A stretch of DNA of 64,000 bases from Silene conica (GCA_029255685.2 CM055319.2:22042247-22106246), one strand, 5' to 3'. Positions 1-11,533 are shown, counted from the stretch's first letter. Translations and numbers: made by a program. Notes: generated by a model from the letters alone, not told the origin.

Positions 1-477
1 TGTGATGCGAATTGGGCCGGAGATCGTGACTCATATCTCTCCACTACCGGTTTTATTACTTACCTAGCTAGGCCGCAATGCCTTGTCATTGGCCTCCAAA
101 AAATAACGAGCTATTGCCCGATCTTCCACGGAAGCAGAATGCAGGGCTGTAGCCACGACTACTGTCGAACTCACCTGGTTACGATCGTTACTTCTAGAGC
201 TCCGTGTCCCCAATATCTCTTAGCCTGTCATCTACTGTGATAATCTCAGTGCAACTCACTACTCCGCCAACCTAGTTTTTTATCCGCGTATGAAGCACTT
301 GTCGCTTGCTTTCCACTTTGTTCGTGATCTTGTTACCAATGGTCATATCCGTGTTCAGCATATATCTGGTGATGATCAACTAGCTGATGTACTTATTAAT
401 ACTCTTCATCGTCCACGGTTTCAGTCATTATTGTCCAAGATCGGTCTCGCCTTTGGGTAGTCCGTCTTGCGGGAGCG
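1..477 (+). pseudogene. Ty1/copia pol 3' end (RNase H), decayed
   Basis: This is the C-terminal part of a copia polyprotein; the rest lies left of the window. It begins with CDANWAGDRDSYLSTTGFI, typical of the copia RNase H segment. After about 80 bases the reading moves to another frame, where the RSSTEAE and TTTVELTWLRSLLLELRVP blocks appear. It then moves again for YCDNLSA, RMKHLSLAFHFVRDLV and QLADVLINTLHRPRF, ending with a stop at about 459. The frame changes and an in-frame stop mean it is not functional. It runs directly into a polypurine stretch and the LTR that starts at 478. Confidence 0.85.
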
Positions 478-725
478 TGTTAAGACTATTTCCTAATATT
501 TTCAATATTGCAGTTTCCATATCTTAGCATATACTCTTTTTGTTAATATTCTATATTCATGTAATTTTTCTATTTCGAGTTTCCTAGTTTAGGTAAATAA
601 TTGTTTCTAGATAGTTCTTATATTCACTATATAAACATGTGTAAGTCTTGAATTATATTCATCAATAAAGAAAATAATCTTTTACATATACTTTACATTC
701 AGAACTGTGAAATCTGAGGTTAACA
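478..725 (+). repeat. 3' LTR of the copia element
   Basis: The 248-bp LTR starts TGTTAAG and ends GTTAACA, so it has the TG..CA ends and a short terminal inverted repeat. A purine-rich tract (GCGGGAGCG) precedes it as expected for a 3' LTR. A TATA-like TATATAAAC lies near 630. The 5' LTR is outside the window, so the target-site duplication cannot be checked. Confidence 0.8.
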
Positions 726-2008
726 TTTTTCACCAACTTTTGCATAGCGGGCAGTGCCTAAACATAGACAAGTAGACTCATAACCTGACTGATGTATCAG
801 AATATGTTGCGATACTACACAGAACTTGCAGTACTATCTCATTTTCCATTGTAGCATTACCATTTAGACCATCCCCATCCAAGGTCTTGCAGGAGGTCAT
901 GAGTAGGGTAGGTCATGTTAATCAAGGATTAAGAGCAAAATTAAGGTGACTCAATATGAGAAAAGGTCACTCCATGACCTTCTCTTGAGCTTCTTGACCC
1001 AGTTGGTGAACCAATAACTGGCATCTTCTGATTGGCTGGGGAGAAAATGAGAAATAAAAAAAAAAGGGAAACTCCAATGGCTGCAGCAGTAACACTTCCA
1101 TTATGCATCAGTTTAACTTAATAACTAAAACTAGAATTATGTACCAAAGCAAGATTAAATAAAATACAAGCACGTTTTGTTTTAAGCCACTTTTTAATTT
1201 ATCTATACAATGAATTCAATCATGACATATTTTGCACAACAATATTTTTATATGTATTTAACATACTTAAAAAACCCAAATACAGTTAGATTCAAATAAC
1301 ATAAGTAAATCAAAACAACCTCTAAACAGCAATAAAATGAAAGATAAATACATGGCTAATTGAATCTTGATGGGGTTGTGAAGTGGTGGTGAAGACGGTG
1401 TTGATCGACAACCGAGATGATGGTCGTGACAATCTGAATGAGAGATGATAACAGTGTTTGATTGATTAAGAAATAGAAGATCGACTGGTGAAGATCGATG
1501 ATGGTGATGCGCTGAAAATGGTGATGTTGATGTAGTTTATTTGAGATTTTTTTAAAAAATTTGGAAATGTTTGTTTATTTGGGTTGGGGAAAATGAAATT
1601 GGGAAATGAGGGATTAATTTGACTATTTGAGAGTTTGGTTGGGGTCTTTGTGGACACCAACGTTAGTTTAGTTTTTTTTTTTGCAGTTTTTAAAATTAAG
1701 TTATATAAATTAATTTATTTATAAAATATAAAACTAGAATTATGTTATTTATGTGATATTTTAAATTTTATGTATACGATTTTTATATGTTGAATAATGT
1801 TTAGAAATAACTATATTTTTTGTCTATGAGGTTTTCAATTTAAATTTTTAGTGTAGTTTTTTTTCTAATATACAAAATAAAATTAATATATTTATTATGT
1901 TAAAATAGTTATTAACATTTTATTATTAAGACATTTATAAAATAAAAAATTAGCTTGTTTATAATTTGTTATTAGTAAATTAAAAAAGTAAGAGAGTTTT
2001 TGGTGGGG
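726..2008. other. AT-rich intergenic DNA
   Basis: No gene is seen. The stretch 862-960 (starting AGACCATCCCCATCCAAGG) resembles one end of a MITE; a related inverted sequence (GATGGGGATGGTC) lies at about 14510, beyond the CACTA block. From 1680 to 1990 the sequence is almost pure A/T. The open frame complementary to 1466-1660 is low-complexity and is not supported as a gene. Confidence 0.6.
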
Positions 2009-2093
2009 CACTACAAGAATACAGAAAACAGGCGACTGAATTTGGCGACTGCATTCAGTCGTCAAATACTAATTGACGACTGAAAGCAGTCGC
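2009..2093. repeat. CACTA left TIR and subterminal repeats, part 1
   Basis: After the terminal CACTACAAGAA come palindromic units such as GGCGACTGAATTTGGCGACT and GACTGCATTCAGTC. In CACTA elements such subterminal motifs are transposase-binding sites. The array is cut at 2093 by the solo LTR and resumes at 3764. Confidence 0.8.
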
Positions 2094-3763
2094 TGAGGAG
2101 CTATATTTTAGTCATGATTTTCATTGTCTTTTCTTCATTTTTGGTCCCGTTTCGACCTCGTTTTGCGTGACTTTGCTCGTTTCTATGCCCGTTGCCTCGA
2201 CTATTCCTATTTGGTTCCCATTTTGTAGGTATTGTGGCGGGAGCGAAGAAACGGGAGCAAACGAGACGAATAGGAGCGAAATGTGAAGAAATGATAAGGA
2301 TTTGGCCCCAGGCCCTCTCAGCCGGTCCAAGACCGGCAGCTGGTGGGCCGGCTGGGAGCCTTGACTTGACTTCTGAAGGAAATTGAAGAAATGTTACAGG
2401 AATTTGGTTCAGGATTCTTAGCCGGTAGCCCACCGGCGGCCGGTAGGCCGGCTGGGGATCATGTTCCATACTTAGCCAATTCTCGAGAAAGTTATTAAAA
2501 CAAGCTTTGGGCAGATCCTTAAGAAAAGACTCCCAGCCGGTGGCCAACCGGCTGGCTGTAGCTGTACATACGAGAAAAAGAAGGAGAAATCAGAAGTTGG
2601 GGTTTGCATCCTAAGCCGGTACCGGACCGGCAGCCGGCCGGTCGGCTGTTAGTCAATTTCAAAAAAGATCAAGTCAATTGTTTACATTTGACTCTTAGCC
2701 GGTACATGACCGGCAGTCGGTTGACCGGTTGAGAGTCATTTCTCAGATTTTCGCACTCTATATAAACCCGCACTTAGTCTATTTTATTTTTACGCAACTT
2801 TTACACTATTGTCGCGCATTCCTAAGGTTTGTACTGTTCCATTGCTCATCTTTTCACATTCAAAACTCAACTCAAAATCTTAATCTTTCTTTAGTTTTTG
2901 TATTCTCTTAGTTAATCTCCTAGTTAATCTAGTTTGTTCTTAGCTTATCCTTTAGTTTACTTTGGACACTTGGGTTGTAATTTGGAGACTTTGAGAGAAT
3001 TCTTCATCTTGTATCCAAGTTCATTCTTTTTTCATATTTAATGGTATAATCTTCCTCTTCTTTACTTTGTCTTTGCTTTTACTTTAAGTTTTGTTTAGTC
3101 AATTGCTTACTTTTATCATTTTCCACCTTGTTTAGCATTTACTCCCCAATAGTTTACATGTTTCTTTTTGCTATGTGTGAGTAGTCCCCTTGCTAGGGTT
3201 AGGGGTGTGCTTTGGTGGGTTGATAGAGATGAATATTGCTTAGAGTTAGGGTTTGGTTCTCTTCTTTGTTAGGTTCTCATTATATGCATGTTATATGTTT
3301 GATGAAATGCCTCAACGACGGTTGTGCATGATTCTTATTGTTGTTTGTCTTTGACGATAGTCTAGGGCTTTCATGAGCATGTATGTATGTTTTGTTGACC
3401 TTGTTTGTAGCGAGAGCTAGGATAGGGTTCGACATTAAGCGAGTCAAATCGAGAGACGCGACAAGTCTAGACCTAACATAGAGAAGACCTTCGACCCCTT
3501 TGCATGTTTTGACACCAACCTACCTTAGTAACCCCGACACCCTAGTTGTTTTTATTCATCGCTTTAATCTCTTTATCTTTGCTTTATTTCTCTTTAGTTG
3601 CTAGTCAATCACAAAACCTTATTACCCAAACTTTGTCTTAAGTTAGAACTTAGCTAAACAATTTTCCCCACCATCTCTGTGTTCGACCCCGACTTTAGTA
3701 CTACTTATTATCGGGTTTTACAAATTTGTTTGATACCGGAATTGACGGCAAAACCGGGCATCA
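2094..3763. mobile_element. Solo LTR of a Ty3/gypsy-like element
   Basis: The 1670-bp sequence starts TGAGGAG, ends GGGCATCA and is flanked by a perfect 5-bp duplication GTCGC (2089-2093 and 3764-3768). No internal retrotransposon sequence follows, so it is a solo LTR left by LTR-LTR recombination. A TATA-like TATATAAACC lies at about 2759. The size, internal hairpin repeats and 3' end (GACGGCAAAACCGGGCATCA) resemble large Athila-type LTRs; that lineage is an inference. Open frames inside it are not genes. Confidence 0.85.
2319..2735. repeat. Five-unit AGCCGGT...ACCGGC hairpin array inside the solo LTR
   Basis: Five units start near 2319, 2419, 2536, 2612 and 2698. Each has AGCCGGT, a 2-8 base spacer, ACCGGC, and a second GCCGGC or CGGTCGGCT-like arm. 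The spacing (about 77-116 bp) and the partly shared linker sequence indicate a degenerate tandem repeat. Each unit can fold on either strand. The array lies just upstream of the LTR TATA-like box. Confidence 0.75.
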
Positions 3764-4060
3764 GTCGCCAAAATTCAGTCGCAAGGCTTAGTCACCACAA
3801 TAAAATGGGCGACTAATTTCAGTGGCCAAATTTGGCGACTTAACATTCAACCGCCAATTGTAGGATTTGGCGACTGTAATGGTAGTCGCCAATTTGGCGA
3901 CTAAAATGGGGTAGTCGCCAATTTGGTGACTGAAATGCAGTCGCCAATTTGCCTGGCATTACAGAAACTTCTGATTTGGCAGCCCTGTTTTGGCGACTGT
4001 CATCAGTCGCCATTTACATCGTGTCAGTCGCCAGTTGTGCTGGGTATTTCATGGTCAATT
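3764..4060. repeat. CACTA subterminal repeats, part 2
   Basis: About a dozen copies of CAGTCGCCAAATTTGGCGACT-type units in both orientations continue the array broken by the solo LTR. The motif core is GGCGACT / AGTCGCC. The 3' end of the element's second gene follows on the minus strand. Confidence 0.8.
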
Positions 4061-4257
4061 TCCATTTTGATCGTGCCAATTCTCCATTTTAATCATGCCA
4101 ATTTGTAATGACACCCTGCAAACAGAAAATTATAACCAATTTGAGCGAACCACGCCATTTAAAATACCAATTTCTCATTTATTCAAAAATGAGAAAATTA
4201 TCCAACTACAAGCTAAAGTAACTAAAATTATCCAACTACAAGCTAAGGACAAACTAA

Positions 4258-4660
4258 CTAAACTACAAATCCAATGTTGGCTCCACTACCACCACCCTTT
4301 CCATGTGGATCGTTAGGGTCATTACGTGGTTGTGGACCGGGGTTACATTGGGCGAAATAGATTTCCATGGCCTTCATGCGCTCCTTCATCAACCGAAACT
4401 CTTCGTCTCGTTCTGAATTCACCCTTCTATCATCAGCAAGTTGAGTATGTAGTTGATTCACAAGAGCGGGCTCATATGTTTGTCGCGGCTCATATGAAGA
4501 TCTTCTTACCGGTTGTTTGAAGAAGACACCATGAGCCTTTCCAGTGCCATAAACATTCCCCTTCTTGTATCCCTTCACCAAATCAAACCAAATATCATTA
4601 TCTAGTTTTTCCGGATGTGCCTCTTTCTCAGCCTCGTATGCTTCCTACATTAGTTAACAT
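4258..4660 (-). pseudogene. CACTA second gene (Transposase_24-like), C-terminal part
   Basis: On the minus strand the reading passes through EAYEAEKEAHPEKLDNDIWF and then KGYKKGNVYGTGKAHGVFF, the conserved C-terminal block of plant Transposase_24 proteins found beside TNP2 in CACTA elements. A charged helix (ERDEEFRLMKERMKAMEI) and a Gly-rich tail follow before the stop. A further exon-like piece lies at about 4760-4915. The upstream part of the gene is at 10353-11280, separated by the retrotransposon inserted at 4938. Such proteins are thought to bind DNA and help transposition; this copy is disrupted. Confidence 0.75.
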
Positions 4661-4937
4661 AAAACTATCATTAGTTAACAAAAAAACTATCATCATTAGT
4701 TAACAAAACTATCATTAGTTAACAATTCAAAACTATCATAAGTTAAAAAAAATCATCTTACATATAAGGCTTTGTCTTTTGGCTTAATCCAAATTCTTTC
4801 ATTTTTAACGTTCACCCTGGAATGTGTGTCAAGGAATAGTTATGGGGCCGTCGCAAGAGGATCAGCTGGCTGATCAGCTGGCCACCTCTTCTTCTTCTTG
4901 ATCTACACGAACAAAATTCAATGAATATTAATGACAT

Positions 4938-5904
4938 TGTTGGCACGTAAAATTTGTATAATTGTGCAACGTCGAAAGTCAAAGTCAAAATGTTGACCAA
5001 AACCGGAGAAGTTGCAGACACGTCAGAAGTCAAAGTCAAAATGTTGACCCGTCAAAGGAAATACGGAATAATATAATTAATTTGGACGAAATTTAAATTG
5101 ATTAGTCCATTTTATTATCTTAATCTGAACCCGTATCTGTAAGCGGACAAAGTCCAATAAAAGAGTCGATTTACTAGCATGGGCCAATCTCACCCAAATG
5201 AGTCAAACATACACCAATGGGCCGAATGACTATCAAGTCCACAAGAGTTGCTGAATTAGGGTTGAGCTCATTTAAATGAAGAGTCATATGTTTTATTCCT
5301 TATAAATAGAGCTCATCCACCATCATTTGAAGATTCAGAGAAAAGAATACAGAAGAAAGAGAGTATAAGAAGATTAATCCTATTCTCTCTAAACCTCACA
5401 AAAAATAAATCATTTACTGAAGACTCAATATTAAGCATCAAATTGAGCCATTGAGTCCAAGTGGAAAATCGATTCAAAACAAGAAGAAAAGACAAGACTA
5501 GAGACCTCTCAAATTCTCTCTAGAAAACAAAGACTTCCAAGTCGATCAAATTAGAAGACCAATCAACGTCTCCAAGAATTCAAAACAACAAAGCACTTCG
5601 AATCTCGTGTCGTCACTAAGGAGTCAAATTGTGAAGGAAATCAAGCTCAAAGGCCTTCTTTCACAAAGTCAAATTCATCAAAGAGGATTAAGTCAAGCGA
5701 CCCTCTTACAAAAAAAGATTGTCATTCAAAGTCAAGCGAAGATAAAGTCATCAAGACCCTTCGTACATAAAACACCCAAAACACGTGGAGATCGAATCAG
5801 CGGAATCAATAGAGATTGTACCTAAAATATTCAAATTTAATAAAAATTATCTTTGTTGCAATTTTTGTGTTTGTTATTTACAGAATCACAAATTTGTGTT
5901 AACA
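4938..5904 (+). repeat. 5' LTR of the gag-only retrotransposon
   Basis: The LTR is 967 bp, TGTTGG...TTAACA. A TATA box, TATAAATAGA, is at 5301-5310, preceded by TTTTATTCCT, so transcription probably starts near 5330. After the LTR, TTTTGGCGCATCAGG (5907-5921) is where the primer-binding site should be; I could not assign the tRNA. Confidence 0.9.
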
Positions 5905-5980
5905 AATTTTGGCGCATCAGGTAGGGGGCATCTTTACCGCTCATCTTTTTCTCCACATCAAAATCATCAATCGCATCTCA

Positions 5981-7003
5981 ATGGCATTTGTGAATAATTC
6001 TGCTAAAAAGACGATAGACACGCTATATGAATCGGATGTCGAAAGATCTATCACTCTTGGTGACAACTTCGACGATCTATTCGCCGATACGAACTCGGCA
6101 GCACAAATTGACAGTATTGCTTCTGTGATGGTGATTGGAGCATTATCATTTGAGGAAGAACTGACGAAAATGAAAATCATTGTCGAACAACTCCAAAAAC
6201 AGAGCCAAGAGAAAGATGCTCAAATTGCCGCTCTCAAAAGAAAGTTAGAGAAACGACCAATTGATAAAAACTCTGACGACTCAAAGGCCAACGATGAGAG
6301 TGAAAATTCAAAGTATGATGACGAGTCTATGCATGGTGATGATAATGACAATTCAACAATTAAATCTTTGTCCGCCCAACAAATCCAAGAGTTGATCGAA
6401 CGACTCGCCAAAGAAAAGTTCGGCGAAACTCCAAAAGATAATCAACTCTACATGAAACCGTATACTACAAGGATTGATAGCTTGAAAATGCCTCTCGGAT
6501 ACAAGCCGCCAAAGTTTCAGCAATTTGACGGAAAAGGCAACCAAAAACAACATATTGCCTACTTTGTCGAAACATGTAACAATGCAGGCACCAATGGTGA
6601 TCTTCTGGTGAAGCAATTCGTCCGTAGCCTCAAAGGCATGGCGTTTGATTGGTACACCGATTTGGCTTATCAATCCATCAACAGTTGAGAGCAAATGGAA
6701 GAAGAATTCTTAAACCGCTTCTACTACACACGCAGAGTTGTTAGCATGGTTGAATTAACTAACACCAAACAAGAGGAAGAAGAGCCTGTCATTGACTTCA
6801 TAAACCGCTGGCGAGCGCTAAGCTTAGAATGCAAGGATCGTCTCTCGGAAATTTCAATGGATATGTGCATCCAAGGCATGAACTTGGACGTGGTTTATAT
6901 TCTACAGGGAATTAAACCCAGGACATTTCAAGAGTTGGCGACTCGAGCTCATGACATGGAAGTCACAATCGCAAGTCACGGGGGGCATCTCTTCCGTCAA
7001 TAA
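5981..7003 (+). pseudogene. Retrotransposon gag with one nonsense codon
   Basis: The frame starts at ATG 5981 (MAFVNNSAKKTIDTLYE) and runs to TAA at 7001-7003, interrupted only by TGA at 6686-6688. Reading continues in the same frame after the stop (GAG CAA ATG GAA...). The first part has a coiled, acidic N-terminal half and then the Retrotrans_gag core (YKPPKFQQFDGKGN; FVRSLKGMAFDWYTDLA). The second part has EEEFLNRFYYTRRVVSMVEL, INRWRALSLECKDRLSE and LQGIKPRTFQELATRAHDM, also conserved gag blocks of Tat/Retand-like plant elements. The family usually has a tryptophan codon at the stop position, so a TGG to TGA change is likely. No zinc knuckle or protease follows. Confidence 0.85.
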
Positions 7004-7269
7004 AAAAAATTTAAAAAAAAAAAAAATTGAACTACGCCGGCTTGATCTTGTGAAATTAATTTTCGTTTTACAAGTACGTAGGCAGCTCGAGTCATATGCG
7101 AGTCCAGCCACGATCCAAAAAAAAAGCCATATCTTGGGGGCATTGCAAGTAAACAATCGTAGTTTGATTCCTTCAACATATTTTATTTTGAAGGCTCGAA
7201 CAAGCTTGTAAACACGAAAAGTCATTAAGTATAACAACATGACTTTGCCGTAAAATCAAATGATACAGA

Positions 7270-7650
7270 TCCGAAGAAAGTTTCTAAGCACCGAAAGTTG
7301 TCATAAAGATGAACGGTTGGAGAAAGCTCACAAGCACCAAGTCTTCATCAAAACAAAAGTATCCAGAGAAAGCTTCCAAGCACCGAGACACTATTAGAAA
7401 GCTTCCAAGCACTGAGACACTATCGTAAAGTCATATAAAGAAGACTTGAGAAAGCTCATAAGCACCAAGACTTCATTGAAATTAAATACTAAGTTTTGAT
7501 CTCTATCTGGAGAAAACTCTCGAAGAGCCAGGAACTTGTTATACAATCTGACGATGAATTGCACATAGCTCACAAGTATTTTTGTCGATATATTTATTCA
7601 AATCTCGAGAAAGCTCTCAAGCCAAGGGTCTTCACCGTAAAATCGAATAA
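7270..7650 (+). repeat. Degenerate GAGAAAGCTC-xx-AAGCACCxAG repeats in the non-coding interior
   Basis: At least seven copies of a motif like GAGAAAGCTCACAAGCACCA, usually followed by CTTCATC or CACTATC and GTAAAGTC, occur near 7275, 7320, 7368, 7399, 7451, 7511 and 7608. Spacing is irregular (about 30-100 bp). No reading frame runs through them, so they are likely relics of expansion or RNA structure in the retroelement. Confidence 0.65.
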
Positions 7651-8009
7651 TCAACATCCACAATTATAAGGGTCACGAGGTATGTTTTTTTTCTCGGCCT
7701 TTAAATATCTGAAGGCCACCATGTTGTCTGACCTCCCTGAAAAAGACACAAAAAAAGAGAAAAAAATGGGAAGACGTGTGGTAAGTACAAGGAGTAATAC
7801 TAACAAGTATTATGCTAAGATTACGTATCATGCCACAGTGAATATTATTCTTCACTATGAATATTTTACTCCACTCCACGTTTGTTCTTATCAAATTTGA
7901 GCAAAGCCCCACAAAAGTCTCTACTAGACAGAGCATAAAAATGTTCTGTGCATCAATCTTACAGCATAATGGCGGATAAAATAGTTCAAAAAAAAGGAGA
8001 AGTAAGGCG

Positions 8010-8390
8010 GAAGTAGTGAACGGCGCAACTAACGGAGGAGCATTAAGCCACTTGGTTAGTTCTCAACAGCCACTACCTCGTCCTCGCTACGCCAGCGAAA
8101 ATCACATGTGACGTAACCAACAAAGGAGTAATAATACTACTTAATTGGTTCCCGTCAAGCCACGATTCCCCTCGAATGGAGTCTGCAACAAAACAAAGGC
8201 CTGGAGGCTAGGGAAAACAACAACCAACAACGGAGATCCTCCCAAAGCCAATGGTCACCCCAACCCGATCGAACAAGCCGGTTAAAACAAATCCAACAGT
8301 GAAAAATTACCCGATGGAGGTAGTGAACAACGCAACGGACGAAGGAGCGTCCATCCGCTTGGTCCGTTCACAATAGCCACTACCCCGACC
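8010..8390 (+). repeat. Pair of imperfect direct repeats, each with hairpin potential
   Basis: GTAGTGAAC...GTTCTCAACAGCCACTAC at about 8013-8076 and GTAGTGAAC...GTTCACAATAGCCACTAC at about 8320-8384 share about 70 bp with many matches. Each copy has GTAGTGAAC at one end and GTT..CACTAC at the other, so each can fold into a stem. They lie between gag and the 3' LTR, where no gene is seen. Confidence 0.6.
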
Positions 8391-9382
8391 TAGTTTGGAT
8401 TTAATCCAGAAAGCAAAGATTATAGACGGCAAAAATCGGCAACGGAGACCGCGTATGCGCTTCACACAGTTTCGGAGTTCGACGCTAGTACAAATTAAAA
8501 GTACTACCTTTTTCCCGTAAAAAGTAAAGGAAATAAATAGGATCGAGAATGCAGCCCTGGCTGAGATAAACATCTGTCTGTATAAAGAATAGGGGAAGAA
8601 CTAAGAAAAAGTCAAGTTACAAGAAGCTTCTTAAGGGAGACTTCAAAAGGAAGCCCCTTGGGATGGATGGAAGTAAGGATCCTATTTTACTAAAAAGAAA
8701 AGCGCTAAAGAAGAGAGTAAACCGAGGGAGTCGGCTGTTCGCGTTCGTGATCAGGACCTTCCTCTACTGCTCCGGTGTGGGAATTTTTCAAATTAAACTG
8801 AGCATATCCTAAAAGTACTAGCTTCGGGAGCAAGTAAAACTTACAATTGCGGCTCACAAGAAGATCGAACACAACTCACAATATGATTGGCATTAGGTTT
8901 CTTACTCCTTTTATACTTGTACAAAGGGATAGAAATATGGAAACGAGATATCATCAAATCAATAATATGGGAATTTCCTTAAAGAAAAGGGAACAAAATA
9001 TTATCAGTTTGAGTTTTCGGCAAGTGAACATATTTTGGAAAAAACACAGGGGGTTGGTTTTGGAAGATGAATGGCAATTTACCAAAACTGAAAAGTTACT
9101 CAAATAAAGCAGGAGATAATATCTTAGGATATTAAAATACAGTAGCAAAGTACGGTTTACGTATATGCACAAAGAATTTGTTGGGCTAGTTTTCTAATCC
9201 ATGCACCAAACATTCACACATAAAAAAAATTGTTTGGGCTAAATTGTTGGTCCCTTACGCCAAACATGGAAATTTAATTTCACACTTAAGTCCATACAAA
9301 CTTGTGAATTCGATAAGTCGAGACCCGCTCATGTGATAAAACACTCAAATCGTGTACATGACTAAGTCTCGAGGGGGCAATT

Positions 9383-10352
9383 TGTTGGCACGTAAAATTT
9401 GTATAATTGTGCCACGTCGAAAGTCAAAGTCAAAATGTTGACAAAAAACGGAGAAGTTAGAGACACGTCAGAAGTCAAAGTCAAAATGTTGACCCGTCAA
9501 AGGAAATACGGAATAATATAATTAATTTGGACGAAATTTAAATTAATTAGTCCATTTTATTATCTTAATCCGAACCCGTATCTGTAAGCGGACAAAGTCC
9601 AATAAAAGAGTCGGTTTACTAGCATGGGCCAATCTCACCCAAATGAGTCAAACATACGCAAATGGGCCGAATGACTATCCATTCCACAAGAGTTGCTGAA
9701 TTAGGGTTGAGCTCATTTAAATGAAGAGTCATATGTTTTATTCCTTATAAATGGTGCTCATCCACCATCATTTGAAGATTCAGAGAAAAGAATACAGAAG
9801 AAAGAGAGTATAAGAAGATTAATCCTATTCTCTCTAAACCTCACAAAAAATAAATCATTTACTGGAGACTCAATATTAATAAACATCAAAATTGAGCCAT
9901 TGAGTCCAAGTGGAAAATCGATTCAAAACAAGAAGAAAAGACAAGACTAGAGACCTCTCAAATTCTCTCTAGAAAACAAAGACTTCCAAGTCGATCAAAT
10001 TAGAAGACCAATCAACGTCTCCAAGAATTCAAAACAACAAAGCACTTCGAATCTCGTGTCGTCACTAAGGAGTCAAATCGTGAAGGAAATCAAGCTCAAA
10101 GGCCTTCTTTCACAAAGTCAAATTCATCAAAGGGGATTAAGTCAAGCGACCCTCTTACAAAAAAGATTGTCATTCAAAGTCAAATGAAGATAAAGCCATC
10201 AAGACCCTTCGTACATCAAACACCCAAAACACGTGGAGATCGAATCAGCGGAATCAATAGAGATTGTACCCAAAATATTCAAATTTAATAAAAATTATCT
10301 TTGTTGCAATTTTTGTGTTTGTTATTTACAGAATCACAAATTTGTGTTAACA
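9383..10352 (+). repeat. 3' LTR of the gag-only retrotransposon
   Basis: The LTR is 970 bp and matches 4938-5904 almost throughout, including a TATAAATGG box at about 9746. Differences are scattered substitutions plus a 3-4 base insertion near 9875. It is followed directly by the GACAT duplication. Confidence 0.9.
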
Positions 10353-11280
10353 GACATTATTACCAATATTCAAATAAACTAAATAAATATGTATTATTAT
10401 ACATATATGAAAACTTACACCAAAAAGTACTTCCAAAAATGACCGTGAACCCGACATTATGGGTAGGCTTGGCCATTCCATCCTTTTTCCCTCTCCTTTT
10501 GTTCTTCGTCTTCGGCGCTGATTTGGCTTGAAATTCAGGGGTTTCATGTCGCTTCATAAGACCCTCAAGCGCCTCACCTACAATGATAAATTATGTTATT
10601 AGTAAGATGTTCATCCTTTATTAAATACAAGTGACAAATAAAGCTAATTGTATACATATACCTTGAAGATGTGGGGCTTTTCCCCTTTTAGCTATCTTAT
10701 AGATAAAGTCTTTGTATCTAGAGGCACCAACATCGTTGTACCTCTGACGGACAATAAGCTCTAATTCAGGCGTCCAAGAAAAATTTTGCTACAAAAAAAA
10801 AAACATTAAGTATTAGTTAAAAAACAACAGTTAGTAAGTATTATACTAAAATAAGTAATTAATAAAAGGATTTTGATTACCCGAAAGTTATTAACCATGC
10901 TTCTTTTTTAGCTGCACTAGCTTCAGACCAATTAAGTGGCACAGGACCTAACAAAGATGTCTTCGTACTATTAGTTACTCCTCGAACAACGGTCTGATGT
11001 GTAAACCTGAAACATATATAAATTGTTACTTATAAATAGGCATTTATTACTATTAAAATGAATAATTACAATATAATAAAAAATTTAATAACACTTACGA
11101 AAATCCAGCTGGATCAAGTATCTTCTTTTCGTCATGTGTGTACTGAATCTGTACACGCGAGTCCTCCGCCTCCTCAGACTCGCTCATAACCAAATCCTCC
11201 TTCTCCTGCACGGACGACTGACTATGATGACCACTGTGACCGCCTCGCTGTCTTCCTCTACCACCTCGACCTCCTGCCAT
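10353..11280 (-). pseudogene. CACTA second gene (Transposase_24-like), N-terminal exons
   Basis: On the minus strand a start at 11280 gives a Gly/Arg-rich N-terminus (MAGGRGGRGRQRGG), an acidic stretch, and VQIQYTHDEKKILDPAGFS, followed by a likely intron. Further exon-like pieces follow: WTPELELIVRQRYNDVGASR and YKDFIYKIAKRGKSPH (about 10670-10800), then GEALEGLMKRHETPEFQAKS (about 10520-10580). These match the layout of the CACTA accessory protein with the Transposase_24 domain. The gene is severed at 10357 by the retrotransposon and continues at 4258-4930. Confidence 0.7.
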
Positions 11281-11394
11281 CTACAATCACATAAATGAAG
11301 TTATTAGTACGTAAAAATCAAACATAAAATAAATGTTCAATACAAATATGAACAATAACATGACAAATTTGCACTACTATACCAAATTCATCAT

Positions 11395-11515
11395 CATCTT
11401 CATCATCCTCTTGATCAACATCATCCTCATTATCCTCATCCTCAACATCATCATCATCTTCATCCTCATCCTCATCCTCATCCTCATCCTCATCCTCATC
11501 CTCATCAACAATTGT
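11395..11515 (-). repeat. GATGAG-type hexanucleotide microsatellite coding an acidic tail
   Basis: The plus strand shows runs of CATCCT (at least eight in a row near 11459-11506) and related CATCAT units. On the minus strand these read as a long Asp/Glu tract. This resembles the acidic tail seen in many CACTA TNP2-type proteins; here it is offset from the main frame. Confidence 0.7.
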
Positions 11516-11533
11516 CACTTCATCTAATTCCTC

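Larger units (their letters stand above)
4933..10357 (+). mobile_element. Gag-only (TR-GAG type) Ty3/gypsy LTR retrotransposon, complete ends
   Basis: The element spans 4938-10352 (5415 bp) between a perfect 5-bp duplication GACAT (4933-4937 and 10353-10357). LTRs are 4938-5904 and 9383-10352; both start TGTTGGCACG and end GTGTTAACA. The interior holds one gag-like reading frame (5981-7003) and about 2.4 kb without coding capacity; no protease, reverse transcriptase, RNase H or integrase is seen. It would depend on enzymes from an autonomous relative. A purine tract GAGGGGGCAA (9371-9380) precedes the 3' LTR. By eye the LTRs differ at about 25-30 bases (2.5-3%). It sits inside the CACTA second gene. 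Confidence 0.92.

Noticed and set aside
2101..2547. 148-codon minus-strand frame as a protein gene
   Set aside because: It lies wholly inside the solo LTR (2094-3763, with TSD) and its composition follows the GCCGGT hairpin repeats.
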